From Actinotalea subterranea (GTDB lineage: Bacteria; Actinomycetota; Actinomycetes; Actinomycetales; Cellulomonadaceae), in the NCBI RefSeq assembly GCF_008364845.1, contig NZ_VTTP01000013.1:47361-111360 (forward strand): a stretch of DNA of 64,000 nt, in the 5' to 3' direction. Under the pieces are notes generated by a model, which saw only the letters and a program-made list of their open reading frames with translations, had not been told where the DNA came from and searched no databases. Shown here one piece after another: positions 1 to 8,284 of the stretch. How positions within the stretch are numbered: the stretch's first letter is position 1; every line of letters begins with the position of its first letter. The position numbers and the translations under genes are program-made.

Positions 1-1038
1 CGCTACACCTCGGTCGCCCAGGCAGCCAAGGACGGGATCGTCGCGAACCTCGACGGCTACGCCGAGGCGTACGGCTGGGACGCGTGGCCCACCGGCACGA
101 TGGACCAGCTCCGCACGCCGGGTGACGGCTCCCGTGGGGCGGGCTCGCTGTACGGGCTCGGCATCGGCTACTCGGTCACGGGCGTCTACTACAACAAGGC
201 GCTCGCGGCGGAGCTGGGGCTCACGATCCCGCCGACGACGATCGACGAGTTCGAGGAGCAGCTCGCGGTCGCCAAGGCCGCCGGTGAGCTCCCGATCAGC
301 TCCGGCAACAAGGACTTCATGGTCAACTTCCCCTTCCAGGCGCTGCAGAACCAGTACGCCCTGCGCACGCCCACGGGGCTCGACGACCTCAAGCACTTCG
401 CGTATGCGCGCCCCGACTCCACGTTCGAGCTCGACTCGTCCCTCGCGGCCGCGCAGAAGATCCAGGAGTGGGCCCAGAAGGGCTACTTCCCCGACGACGC
501 GAACGCCATCGACTACATGGGCGACATCGGCGGGTTCTCCGGCGGTGAGGGCCTCTTCATGTTCAACGGCGACTGGGCCGCCGCGCAGATCGACGGTATC
601 GCCCCCGGCGCCTTCGGCTTCTTCCTGTTCCCCGGTGAGACGGCGGACAGCCGGGCCATCGCGATGTCCGCGCCCGCCACATACGTCGTGCCCGCACAGG
701 CGGCGGACAAGGACGCGATGGCGTACTTCCTCAACTGGGTGCACACCGACGAGGGGGCGCGTCAGATCGTGCTCGACGTGACCGGCTCGACCCCCGGCGG
801 TCCGGCGGAGCTCGCGCAGCCCACGCCCAAGGAGGGCACCCTCGCGGTCGAGACCCTCGCCGCGGCCCAGGTGGTGTCGCAGAGCGACGGGGCCATCGAC
901 TTCACGGCCAACTCGACGCCCGGCATCTTCACGGCCGTCATCGGCCCCAACCTGCAGCTGCTCATCAGCGACCGGATCACCCCCGAGGAGTACGTGACGG
1001 CGGTCCAGACCGGGTACGAGACCGAGCTCGGGCGATGA
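1..1038 (+). CDS. Sugar ABC transporter substrate-binding protein (5' truncated by window)
   Basis: The frame is open from base 1, so the start codon and lipoprotein signal lie left of the window; 345 residues remain. The visible part has the features of extracellular solute-binding proteins of family 1 (carbohydrate type): a hinge-region GGEGLFMFNGDWA stretch, a late helix where the protein is compared with the mature lobe (AMAYFLNWVHTDEGARQIV), and no membrane segment. It should deliver a sugar or oligosaccharide to the permeases that follow. Its stop overlaps the next start (ATGA), so the genes are translationally coupled. The substrate cannot be read from sequence; the esterase at the end of the operon hints at an acylated sugar (inference). 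Confidence 0.88.
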   Translation, partial: RYTSVAQAAKDGIVANLDGYAEAYGWDAWPTGTMDQLRTPGDGSRGAGSLYGLGIGYSVTGVYYNKALAAELGLTIPPTTIDEFEEQLAVAKAAGELPISSGNKDFMVNFPFQALQNQYALRTPTGLDDLKHFAYARPDSTFELDSSLAAAQKIQEWAQKGYFPDDANAIDYMGDIGGFSGGEGLFMFNGDWAAAQIDGIAPGAFGFFLFPGETADSRAIAMSAPATYVVPAQAADKDAMAYFLNWVHTDEGARQIVLDVTGSTPGGPAELAQPTPKEGTLAVETLAAAQVVSQSDGAIDFTANSTPGIFTAVIGPNLQLLISDRITPEEYVTAVQTGYETELGR

Positions 1039-1985
1039 CCGCAGTGACTCGAGGCAGCGCCGGCGCGGTGGAGCTCGCTCCACCGGCCGGCGGTGCCGGT
1101 CGCGACGCCCGCAGGCCGCGGGGGCCCCGTCGCCGATGGCTCGCCTGGGGTTACGTCGCGCCGGCCATGGCGCTCTACGCGGTCCTCGTGCTGGGCCCGT
1201 TCGGCCTCTCGGTGCAGTACTCGTTCTTCGACTGGAACGGCATCGGCACCGCCGTGTGGGTGGGCCTCGAGAACTACGTCGAGGTGTTCGCGGACCCGTC
1301 CCGACTGAACGCCCTGCTCAACGCGTTCAAGCTGATCTTCTTCTACTCGGTGCTGTCGGTCGCCCTGGGCCTGCTCGCGGCGACGCTGACGCGTTCCCTG
1401 GAGTCCCGGTGGAGCCGTGCGGCCCAGACGATCCTGTTCCTGCCCCAGGTCGTCCCCCTCGTCGGGGCCGGCATCGCCTGGAGCTGGCTCTACGCCACGG
1501 ACGGTGCCGTCAACCAGGCGTTGCGGGCGGTCGGGCTGGGCGCGCTCGCCCGCCCGTGGCTCGCCGACTTCACGTGGGCGCTGCCGGCCATCGGCCTCGT
1601 CGGCACCTGGGTGCTGATCGGCTTCTGCACGATGCTCTTCAGCGCCGGGATGTCCAAGATCGACCCTGCCCTGTACGACGCCGCGAGCGTCGACGGCGCG
1701 GGTGCCGTGCGGACGTTCTTCGCAGTGACCCTGCCCGGCCTGCGCAACGAGGTCGCCGTCGCCGTGACCGTGACCCTCATCAGCGCCCTGAAGAGCTTCG
1801 ACGTCGTGTACGTCATGACGCTCGGCGGTCCCGGCCGGGCGACGATGGTGCCCGGCGTCGACGTCTACCAGCTCACGTTCAACCAGGCGCGTGTCGGTGC
1901 CGGGTCCGCGATGGGCGTGGTCCTCATGGTGCTCGTCCTTCTGGTCGTCATCCCCATCCAGCGAGTCGTGCGAGGTCGGTCGTGA
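1035..1985 (+). CDS. Carbohydrate ABC transporter permease, MalF/UgpA type
   Basis: A 316-residue inner-membrane permease. A basic, proline-rich cytosolic N-terminus of about 35 residues is followed by six predicted membrane segments, the first around AMALYAVLVLGPFGLSV. The EAA loop that contacts the ATPase is visible as YDAASVDGAGAVRTFFAVTLPGL in shorter pieces (the AASVDGAG core near residue 216). Length and layout fit the MalF-like half of a heterodimeric sugar permease. It overlaps its neighbours on both sides (ATGA and GTGA), so it belongs to one operon with the binding protein, second permease and esterase. No ATPase gene is in the operon; such importers often share a distant MsiK-type ATPase in actinobacteria (known for the group, inferred here). 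Confidence 0.92.
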   Translation: MTAVTRGSAGAVELAPPAGGAGRDARRPRGPRRRWLAWGYVAPAMALYAVLVLGPFGLSVQYSFFDWNGIGTAVWVGLENYVEVFADPSRLNALLNAFKLIFFYSVLSVALGLLAATLTRSLESRWSRAAQTILFLPQVVPLVGAGIAWSWLYATDGAVNQALRAVGLGALARPWLADFTWALPAIGLVGTWVLIGFCTMLFSAGMSKIDPALYDAASVDGAGAVRTFFAVTLPGLRNEVAVAVTVTLISALKSFDVVYVMTLGGPGRATMVPGVDVYQLTFNQARVGAGSAMGVVLMVLVLLVVIPIQRVVRGRS

Positions 1986-2815
1986 GCGTCAGACGTATCG
2001 GGAAGGCCGAGAAGTGGTCCGGCCGGGTGATCCTCACAGGGCTCGTCGCCTTCACCCTGCTGCCGTTCGCCGGCATGCTGAGCGCCGCGCTCCAGGAGCC
2101 GGGGAGCGCACCGACGGGGATGAGCTTCTCGTTCCCGCTGCACCTGGAGAACTTCGTCACCGCGTTCCAGGTCGCACGGCTGCCGGAGCTCATGTGGTCG
2201 AGCGTCCTGCTCGTCGTCATGGTCGTGCCCGCGTCGCTCGTGCTGTCGCTGCTCGCCGCGTACGGGCTCGAGGTGCTGCGCGTGCCGGGCCGGGCGATCG
2301 CCCTGGGAGTCCTGCTCCTCGGCCTCACGATCCCGTTCGAGGGCCTCATCTGGCCCCTCTACTACATGATGCGGAACTGGGGGCTGCACAACACCCAGAT
2401 CGCGATCGCACTGCCCCTCATCGCGCTCTACCTGCCGTTCGGCGTCCTGTGGATGCGGGCGCACTTCCAGGGCGTGCCCAAGGAGCTCGACGAGGCCGCG
2501 GCGCTCGACGGGGCCGGCTCGTGGCGTGCGCTGCGGCTCATCCACGCTCCGCTCGCCAAGCCCGCGCTCTCGACGCTGACCGTGCTGTTCAGCCTCTGGA
2601 CGTGGAACCAGTTCATCATCGCGCTCGTGATGATGGACGACCCGCTCAAGCGGACCGTCGCGGGCGCGCTCGGCGCGTTCCAGGGTGAGCACGGCACGGA
2701 CATCGTGCTGCTCTCCGCTGGTGCGTTGCTCATCATGGCGCCCACCATCGTGGTGTTCCTGCTCTTCCAGAAGCAGTTCGTCGCCGCACTCCTCCAGGGA
2801 TCGGTCAAGGGATGA
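1982..2815 (+). CDS. Carbohydrate ABC transporter permease, MalG/UgpE type
   Basis: The protein starts at a GTG that overlaps the previous stop (GTGA) and is 277 residues long, normal for the MalG-like partner. It has about six membrane segments, the first at ILTGLVAFTLLPFAGML. The EAA loop is clear (LDEAAALDGAGSWRAL near residue 165) and is the contact site for the ATP-binding subunit. It should pair with the preceding permease to import the ligand of the upstream binding protein. A longer open frame extends upstream of 1982 but lies inside the first permease and has no family resemblance, so the GTG is preferred. Confidence 0.92.
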   Translation: MSVRRIGKAEKWSGRVILTGLVAFTLLPFAGMLSAALQEPGSAPTGMSFSFPLHLENFVTAFQVARLPELMWSSVLLVVMVVPASLVLSLLAAYGLEVLRVPGRAIALGVLLLGLTIPFEGLIWPLYYMMRNWGLHNTQIAIALPLIALYLPFGVLWMRAHFQGVPKELDEAAALDGAGSWRALRLIHAPLAKPALSTLTVLFSLWTWNQFIIALVMMDDPLKRTVAGALGAFQGEHGTDIVLLSAGALLIMAPTIVVFLLFQKQFVAALLQGSVKG

Positions 2816-3795
2816 CACTCCGCAACGCAGCACCACTGCCCGCACCGCCGTTCGACTCGGAGTCCGCGGCCGCGCTCGCGCTCACCGTCGGCACGCCGTC
2901 GCCCCTGACCGCCGACGACATCGGGGAGCGGCGGCGGGTCGAGGCCGGCGACGCCGCGGCGATGACGAGGCACATCGAGGAGCTCGGCCTCGTCCGGGTC
3001 GACGAGGAGATCCCGGTCGCGGACGGCGCGACGATCACCCTGAGCCTGGTCCACCGGCGCGACCGCATCCCGACGAGCCCGCTGATCTACTACATGCACG
3101 GCGGCGGGATGATCCTCGGCAACCGGTGGAGCGGTGCGGACGTGTTCCTCGAGTGGATCGAGCGGTACAACGCCGTCGTCGCCACCGTCGAGTACCGCCT
3201 GGCCCCCGAGCACAGGTTCCCCGTCCCGCAGCAGGACTGCTACGCGGGCCTGCGGTGGCTCGAGGACAACGCGGGCCGCCTCGGGCTGACCCTCGAGACG
3301 GCCCTCCTCGCCGGCATCAGCGCCGGGGGAGGGCTCGCCGCCTCCGTCGCGCAGATGGTCCGCGACGCGAACGGGCCGCGCCTGGCGGGTCAGCTCCTGC
3401 TCGCACCGATGCTCGACGACAGGGTGACCCGCTCCGCGCGGCAGTTCCCGTCGGGCATCTGGAACTCGACGGAGAACGAGCTGGGCTGGCGCTCGCTGCT
3501 GGGCGACCTCTACGGCTCGGACGACGTCCCGGCCTACGCGGCGCCCGCACGCGCGGAGCGCTTCGACAACCTGCCGCCCGCGTTCATCGAGGTCGGCAGC
3601 GCCGAGGTGTTCCGTGACGAGGCGGTCGCCTATGCTTCCGACATCTGGGCGGCCGGCGGCCAGGCCGAGCTCCACGTGTGGGCGGGTGCTTTCCACGGCT
3701 TCCAGCTGTTCGAGCACACCACGCTCGCGAGGGGGGCTCGGGACGCGGTGCGCAACTGGCTGGACCGCGCGCTCGGGTACTCCGGCCGCGACTGA
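2812..3795 (+). CDS. Alpha/beta hydrolase of the hormone-sensitive lipase/acetyl esterase (Aes) family
   Basis: A 327-residue cytosolic esterase. The family IV oxyanion motif HGGGM is near residue 97, the nucleophile elbow GISAGG near residue 168, and the acid and base follow in EVGSAEVFRDEA and GAFHGF near the C-terminus, so all catalytic elements are present. It starts inside the stop of the permease gene (ATGA), making it the fourth gene of the importer operon. That placement suggests it deacylates an imported sugar or glycoside, but the substrate is unknown. No signal peptide is seen. Confidence 0.9.
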   Translation: MTLRNAAPLPAPPFDSESAAALALTVGTPSPLTADDIGERRRVEAGDAAAMTRHIEELGLVRVDEEIPVADGATITLSLVHRRDRIPTSPLIYYMHGGGMILGNRWSGADVFLEWIERYNAVVATVEYRLAPEHRFPVPQQDCYAGLRWLEDNAGRLGLTLETALLAGISAGGGLAASVAQMVRDANGPRLAGQLLLAPMLDDRVTRSARQFPSGIWNSTENELGWRSLLGDLYGSDDVPAYAAPARAERFDNLPPAFIEVGSAEVFRDEAVAYASDIWAAGGQAELHVWAGAFHGFQLFEHTTLARGARDAVRNWLDRALGYSGRD

Positions 3796-3843
3796 CGGAG
3801 GGCGCGCGACGATGCGAACGTCCCAGCACGGCCCCACGGGCTG

Positions 3844-4884
3844 ATGAGAGAGCTCCTTCAGCGACTCAGCGCCCTCGACGAGGACGCCTCCGCCGCCGTG
3901 AAGATCATCACGTACTTCGACACGCTGCTGCGCCGCAAGGCGGGCCTCGAGCCGTTCGTGCGTGGCGCCGCGGTGCTGTCGGGGTGGCCGGCGGGGTTCG
4001 CGCACCCGCTGCACCAGCTCTGGATCCGCGTCGACCCGTCGGGGAACGTGGCGCCCGCCGTCGAGGGTGTCGACGTCGTCCGGGAGTGGCCGCACCTGGA
4101 GTTCGACGACGGCTCCGGGGCCCTGGTCTGGATCGAGCGGCCGGGCGGGAGCAGCGCGAACGACATGGTCACGCTCGAGCGGCTCTCCGCCGGGCTGCGG
4201 CTCACGCTCGAGCGGGTCAGCCCCGTCGACCTGGACGACGCCGGGGCGGTCGAGATCCTCGTCTCGGCCACGTCGACGGACGACTCCCGGCGCAAGGCCG
4301 CCCGCAGGCTGCGGCTGCCCGTCGACCGGCCGCTGCGCGTCGTGGTCGCGCCGCCTGACGAGCCGATGCCCGACGGGATGCGGTCGACGCTCGTGGAGTC
4401 CTCGCTGGGCACGATCCGGGCGGGCGTCGCCGAGCCCACGACCGAGCGGTGGCCGGCGCGCTGCGGGGTGGGGACCGCGACGTCGCTGCACGGGCTGCCG
4501 CAGTCGTTCGCGCAGGCCCTCGTCGCCGTCCGCCTCGTCTCCCGGCTGTCACCCGTCGTGCACTGGGACGAGCTGGGCGTGCTCGGTCCCTTCCTGACGG
4601 CGGCCGAGGGGACGGTGGGGGAGCACCCGGACCTGGAACGGGTGGCCGCCCTGGCCGCCGAGCCGTGGGGCCTGGAGACCCTCGAGGCGCTCGCCGCGAC
4701 CGACTCCGTGCGCGCCGCGGCGCAGGTCCTGGGCCTGCACCACTCGACGCTCCAGAGCCGGCTGACGCGCATGCAGCGCGACCTCGGCTTCGACGTGACC
4801 GCGGCGCACGGTCGCCACCGCGCGCTCGTCGCGCTCAGCCTGCACCGCCTGCGGACCGTCCGGTTCGCGGCCACGCAGGACTGA
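3844..4884 (+). CDS. PucR-family helix-turn-helix transcriptional regulator
   Basis: A 346-residue regulator. The C-terminal 60 residues carry the PucR/CdaR-type HTH (AAAQVLGLHHSTLQSRL followed by TRMQRDLGFDV), which is the diagnostic part. The N-terminal and middle regions have no strongly recognisable domain; a sensory domain is assumed from the family layout. It lies 48 bp downstream of the esterase on the same strand, so it may be cotranscribed with the importer operon and control it. The stop is followed after 12 bp by the end of a convergent glycosyltransferase gene. Confidence 0.82.
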   Translation: MRELLQRLSALDEDASAAVKIITYFDTLLRRKAGLEPFVRGAAVLSGWPAGFAHPLHQLWIRVDPSGNVAPAVEGVDVVREWPHLEFDDGSGALVWIERPGGSSANDMVTLERLSAGLRLTLERVSPVDLDDAGAVEILVSATSTDDSRRKAARRLRLPVDRPLRVVVAPPDEPMPDGMRSTLVESSLGTIRAGVAEPTTERWPARCGVGTATSLHGLPQSFAQALVAVRLVSRLSPVVHWDELGVLGPFLTAAEGTVGEHPDLERVAALAAEPWGLETLEALAATDSVRAAAQVLGLHHSTLQSRLTRMQRDLGFDVTAAHGRHRALVALSLHRLRTVRFAATQD

Positions 4885-4896
4885 CCGGGGCGTACC

Positions 4897-6069
4897 TCAG
4901 GCGTCGGCGGAGACCGGCTGCCGGTCGAGGACCTTGTCGTAGACCGTCTCGAACATGCCGAGCGTCGCGTCGATCGCGTGCACCGCGACGAGCTCACGGC
5001 TCGCGGCTCCGCACCTCTCGCGCAGGCCCGGGTCCATCAGCAGCACCGTGAGGCAGTCGGCGAGCTCGCCGACGTCACCGGGCTCGTAGAGCTCGCCGTT
5101 GACCCCCGGGCGGACGAGGTGCGGCAGCGCCATGGCGTCGGCCGCCACGACCGGCAGGCCGGCGGCCATGGCCTCGAGCGTCACGAGACTCTGGAGCTCG
5201 GCGACCCCGGGCATGCAGAACACGTCCGCGTCGGAGTAGGCCTGCAGGAGCTCGTCGTCCGTGATGCGGCCGCGGAAGACGACCCGGTCCGCGATGCCGA
5301 GCGTGCCTGCGAGCGCGGTCCACTCGGCGCGCTTCGCGCCGTCGCCGACGACCTCCAGGCGTGCCGGCACGCCTGGAGGGAGCATCGCCACGGCGCGGAG
5401 GAGCTCGTCCACGCGCTTCTCGGGGTCGAGGCGCCCGACGAACAGGAGGGTGGGCTCGAGGCCGGGGGTGCGCGTCCGCAGCTGGTACTGGTCGGTGTCG
5501 ATGCCGTTGGAGACCGCGAAGGCCTCGGTCAGCCCGGCGCGCTCCGTGAGGAGGTCGACGGCGCGCGGGGTCGGCGCGGTGACGACCTGGGCGCGGCCGT
5601 AGACGCGGCCGAGGTCCCGCCACATCCACCGGCCGATCGCGTCGCGCATGACGCGCGGGAAGGGCAGGTAGCCGACGACGTTCTCCGGCATGAGGTGGTT
5701 GGTCGCGACGAGCGGCCGGCCCTGCCGGTGCGCGGCGTTGACGACGCCACGCCCGACGACCAGGTGCCCGTTGGTGTGCACCACGTCCGGGTCGACCTCG
5801 GCCATGATCTGCGCCGTCTCGCGGGCGGCCTCCCACGGCATGCAGATGCGCAGGGCCTCGAGGGGGCCGTACCGCCGGGACGTCACACGGTGCACGGTGA
5901 CGCCGTCGTGCACCTCGACGCCGGGCCGGCCGGTGGGTGAGGGGGCGACGACGTGGACGTCGTGCCCGCGGGCGGCGAGGCCGGCGGCAAGGCGACCGGC
6001 GAAGCGCGCGGCGCCGTTCACGTCGGGCGGGTACGTCTCTGCGCCGACGAGGATGCGGAGCGTGGTCAC
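4897..6069 (-). CDS. Glycosyltransferase family 4 (GT-B fold)
   Basis: A 390-residue enzyme with a GTG start. The N-terminal Rossmann half opens with GAETYPPDVNGAARF, the acceptor-binding loop typical of PimB/PimA-like actinobacterial GT4 enzymes. The donor-binding half has SNGIDTDQY, FVGRLDPEKRVDELL and the E-x7-E region (ELQSLVTLEAMAAGLPVV). It should transfer a sugar, probably mannose or glucose from a nucleotide donor, to a lipid or glycan at the inner face of the membrane. The exact acceptor cannot be told. The EamA gene begins its stop 34 bp upstream on the same strand, so the two may be cotranscribed. Confidence 0.88.
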   Translation of the reverse strand: MTTLRILVGAETYPPDVNGAARFAGRLAAGLAARGHDVHVVAPSPTGRPGVEVHDGVTVHRVTSRRYGPLEALRICMPWEAARETAQIMAEVDPDVVHTNGHLVVGRGVVNAAHRQGRPLVATNHLMPENVVGYLPFPRVMRDAIGRWMWRDLGRVYGRAQVVTAPTPRAVDLLTERAGLTEAFAVSNGIDTDQYQLRTRTPGLEPTLLFVGRLDPEKRVDELLRAVAMLPPGVPARLEVVGDGAKRAEWTALAGTLGIADRVVFRGRITDDELLQAYSDADVFCMPGVAELQSLVTLEAMAAGLPVVAADAMALPHLVRPGVNGELYEPGDVGELADCLTVLLMDPGLRERCGAASRELVAVHAIDATLGMFETVYDKVLDRQPVSADA

Positions 6070-6103
6070 GGGTGGCTCCCGAGGTTGGGTGTGCTGGACA
6101 GGG

Positions 6104-7087
6104 TCATACGAGGACGGCGGCTTCCGCTCGCGCGGCGACGGCGTCGGGGTGATGGTGGGCGAGGGTCAGGACGCCCGCGGTCGCGGCGGCCGCCGCGACA
6201 CCGAGCAGGGCCCAGGTGGCCACGGGCGTGGCTGTGCCCTCGCCGAGCAGGAGGGCTCCGAGCAGGACGGCCACGATCGGGTCGACGACGGTGAGACAGG
6301 CGATCACGACTTCTGGCGCCCCTGCGTGGTAGGCGTGCTGGACGAGCCAGCCTCCCACGGCCATCGAGGCGATGATGCCGGTTGCGGCGCCGAGCATCGG
6401 CGGGTCGAGGATTCCGACGTCACCGGCGGCCACGGCCTGGGACATGACCCGCACGAGCGTGGACACGAGGCCGAACGCCGACGCACCGGCCATCGCGAGC
6501 GCGACGCAGCGGCCGGTGCCGGACCTGGTGAGCCCCACGAGCGTGAGCGTCGCGACGACGGCGGCCACGCACGCCCCGGCCACGAGCGTCGCGCCCCCGG
6601 TCGGTGAGTGGCTCGCGGCGGAGCCGGCGGACAGCACGACGAAGACCGCGACACCGACGATGCTCACGGCGGCGCCTGCCATGACGCCGTGCGGCGGACG
6701 GCGGCGCAGGCGTGCCGCTGAGATGAGCACCGCCATCGGGACGGCGAGGACGCCGATCGGCTGGACCACGCGGAGCGGCGCCATGAGCAGGGCGAGGGCG
6801 TGGACGCCGGCCCCGGCCCCGGCGAGGCCGAGCCCGGCGAGCCACCGCGGGTGCCGCATGACGGCGAGCAGGTGGCGCACCGACATGGTCGCGCCGCCGC
6901 GCGCGGGGGCCGTGCCCGTCGTGGCGTCCTGCGAGGTGCCGTCGTCCGGTGCTGCGGGGCGGGCGTCGCCGTCGTGGTGCCCGGTGCGCACGGCGTGGTG
7001 CTGGAGCGCGGACGAGGCCGCGAAGAACGCGGCGCCCAGGAGGGCGAGCAGGATGGCGCCGGCGTGGCTGCCGATGGCGTCCCCCAC
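6104..7087 (-). CDS. EamA/DMT-family membrane transporter
   Basis: A 327-residue membrane protein with a GTG start and about ten hydrophobic segments arranged as two repeats of five, the layout of the drug/metabolite transporter superfamily. Segment 1 is AILLALLGAAFFAASSALQ. A hydrophilic, Asp/Gly/Thr-rich insertion of roughly 40 residues follows the first segment, which is longer than usual. The last segments (VVDPIVAVLLGALLLGEG and following) match the conserved second-half motif of EamA proteins with the P-x3-x2-LGE pattern. Substrate unknown. The gene precedes the GT4 gene and could supply or export a related metabolite. Confidence 0.85.
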   Translation of the reverse strand: MGDAIGSHAGAILLALLGAAFFAASSALQHHAVRTGHHDGDARPAAPDDGTSQDATTGTAPARGGATMSVRHLLAVMRHPRWLAGLGLAGAGAGVHALALLMAPLRVVQPIGVLAVPMAVLISAARLRRRPPHGVMAGAAVSIVGVAVFVVLSAGSAASHSPTGGATLVAGACVAAVVATLTLVGLTRSGTGRCVALAMAGASAFGLVSTLVRVMSQAVAAGDVGILDPPMLGAATGIIASMAVGGWLVQHAYHAGAPEVVIACLTVVDPIVAVLLGALLLGEGTATPVATWALLGVAAAAATAGVLTLAHHHPDAVAARAEAAVLV

Positions 7088-7267
7088 TCAGCGTCCCAGG
7101 CCCGGTGCCGTGCGCGCCGCCACCACGACGCGGGCGCCGTGGGAGGGGCGCGGCCGGTGCGGACGAACCGTCGGGACCGGCGGGGGCGTCAGGGGTCGGC
7201 GCGAGGTGCCGGTGCTCGTCGTCATGGGACAACGGTGACAGGTCGGAGCGGCCCCCGTACATCCGGG

Positions 7268-7292
7268 TGTCCCCCCACCCGTCCGGGGGACA
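7268..7292. promoter_or_regulatory. Inverted repeat in the divergent EamA/hydrolase intergenic region
   Basis: Perfect 8-bp arms TGTCCCCC and GGGGGACA separated by 9 bp lie about 80 bp before the plus-strand hydrolase and about 180 bp before the minus-strand EamA gene. The right arm is followed directly by a further complementary run (ACCCCCGGGT). It could be an operator for either gene; no regulator can be assigned. The rest of the 285-bp gap 7088-7372 holds only the -10 box noted separately. Confidence 0.4.
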
Positions 7293-7358
7293 ACCCCCGG
7301 GTCTTCTTCAGGGTGCGTGTACGACCTCAGGACGACGTCGCGGGCCGGGCAGGGTCGT

Positions 7359-7364
7359 TACGCT
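7359..7364 (+). promoter_or_regulatory. -10 box TACGCT, leaderless promoter of the alpha/beta hydrolase
   Basis: TACGCT ends eight bases before the ATG at 7373, so transcription should start at or next to the start codon. No good -35 is seen, and no Shine-Dalgarno sequence precedes the ATG, which agrees with a leaderless mRNA. Confidence 0.5.
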
Positions 7365-7372
7365 CTGCGGCG

Positions 7373-8284
7373 ATGCCCCGCCAGAGCCCGGTCCCCTCTC
7401 CGTACGCCTCCCTCGTCGCCGCCACGCGCGTGCGCCGGGAGGAGGTCGTGCTGCGCGGCGCGCGTACGCACCTGTGGGTGTACGGGCCGGACGAGGGGCC
7501 CTGCGTCGTCTTCCTGCACGGGTACCGCGGCGACCATCACGGGCTCGAGCCGATCGTCGCGCACCTCACGGGGCTGCGTGTGGTGGTGCCCGACCTGCCG
7601 GGCTTCGGCGCGTCCGCGCCGCTGCCGGACGCGGTGCACGACGTCGCCGGCTACGCCGGGTGGGCGCGTGACCTGCTGCGGGCCGTCGACCCCGCCGGTG
7701 ACGCCGTCCTCGCCGGTCACTCGTTCGGGTCGATCGTCGCGACGGCCGCCCTCGCGGCACCGGACGCACCGCGGGTGCGCGGGCTCGTGCTCGTCAACCC
7801 GATCGCGACCGCCGCGCTCGCCGGGCGGCGCCGCCTGGCGACCCGGGCGACGGTGCTCCTGCACCACCTCGCGGGCCGAGGTCCGCGAGGCGCAGGGACG
7901 TGGGTCCTGCGGCACCCCGCCATGACCCGCGGCGCGAGCATCCTCATGGCGACGACGACGGACCGCGTGCTGCGTCGGTGGATCCATGAGGAGCACGACC
8001 GCTACTTCTCCGCGTTCGCGGACCGGCGCACCCTCCTCGAGGCGTTCGACGCGTCGGTGTCGGGTGACGTCGCGTCGTCGGCGCCGCACGTCGGGGTCCC
8101 GACGCTCCTGGTCGCGGGGGAGCGGGACGAGCTCGCGCCGCCCGCCGGGCAGCGGCTCCTGCTCGACCTCTTCGCGGACGCGAGCCTCGTGATGCTGCCC
8201 GGCGTCGGGCACCTGACGCACTACGAGGCGCCCGACGGCGTGGCCCGCGAGGTGCGGCGCTTCGTCCTGGACCTGACCCGGTGA
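7373..8284 (+). CDS. Alpha/beta-fold hydrolase
   Basis: A 303-residue soluble hydrolase. The oxyanion segment FLHGYRGDHHG, the nucleophile elbow GHSFGS, the acid in AGERDELAP and the base in GVGHLTHYE are all present in the order expected for the fold, so it should be catalytically active. The frame is open further upstream, but the ATG at 7373 is chosen because the -10 box TACGCT sits eight bases before it and the family homology starts just after. Its stop overlaps the GTG of the following glycosyltransferase, so the two are coupled. The substrate is unknown. Confidence 0.85.
   Translation: MPRQSPVPSPYASLVAATRVRREEVVLRGARTHLWVYGPDEGPCVVFLHGYRGDHHGLEPIVAHLTGLRVVVPDLPGFGASAPLPDAVHDVAGYAGWARDLLRAVDPAGDAVLAGHSFGSIVATAALAAPDAPRVRGLVLVNPIATAALAGRRRLATRATVLLHHLAGRGPRGAGTWVLRHPAMTRGASILMATTTDRVLRRWIHEEHDRYFSAFADRRTLLEAFDASVSGDVASSAPHVGVPTLLVAGERDELAPPAGQRLLLDLFADASLVMLPGVGHLTHYEAPDGVAREVRRFVLDLTR

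Noticed and set aside
2428..4491. Very long antisense frames opposite real genes (for example across 2428-4491 and 9848-12052)
   Set aside because: They mirror codon bias of the true genes in high-GC DNA, are Arg/Pro/Ala-rich and show no domain.
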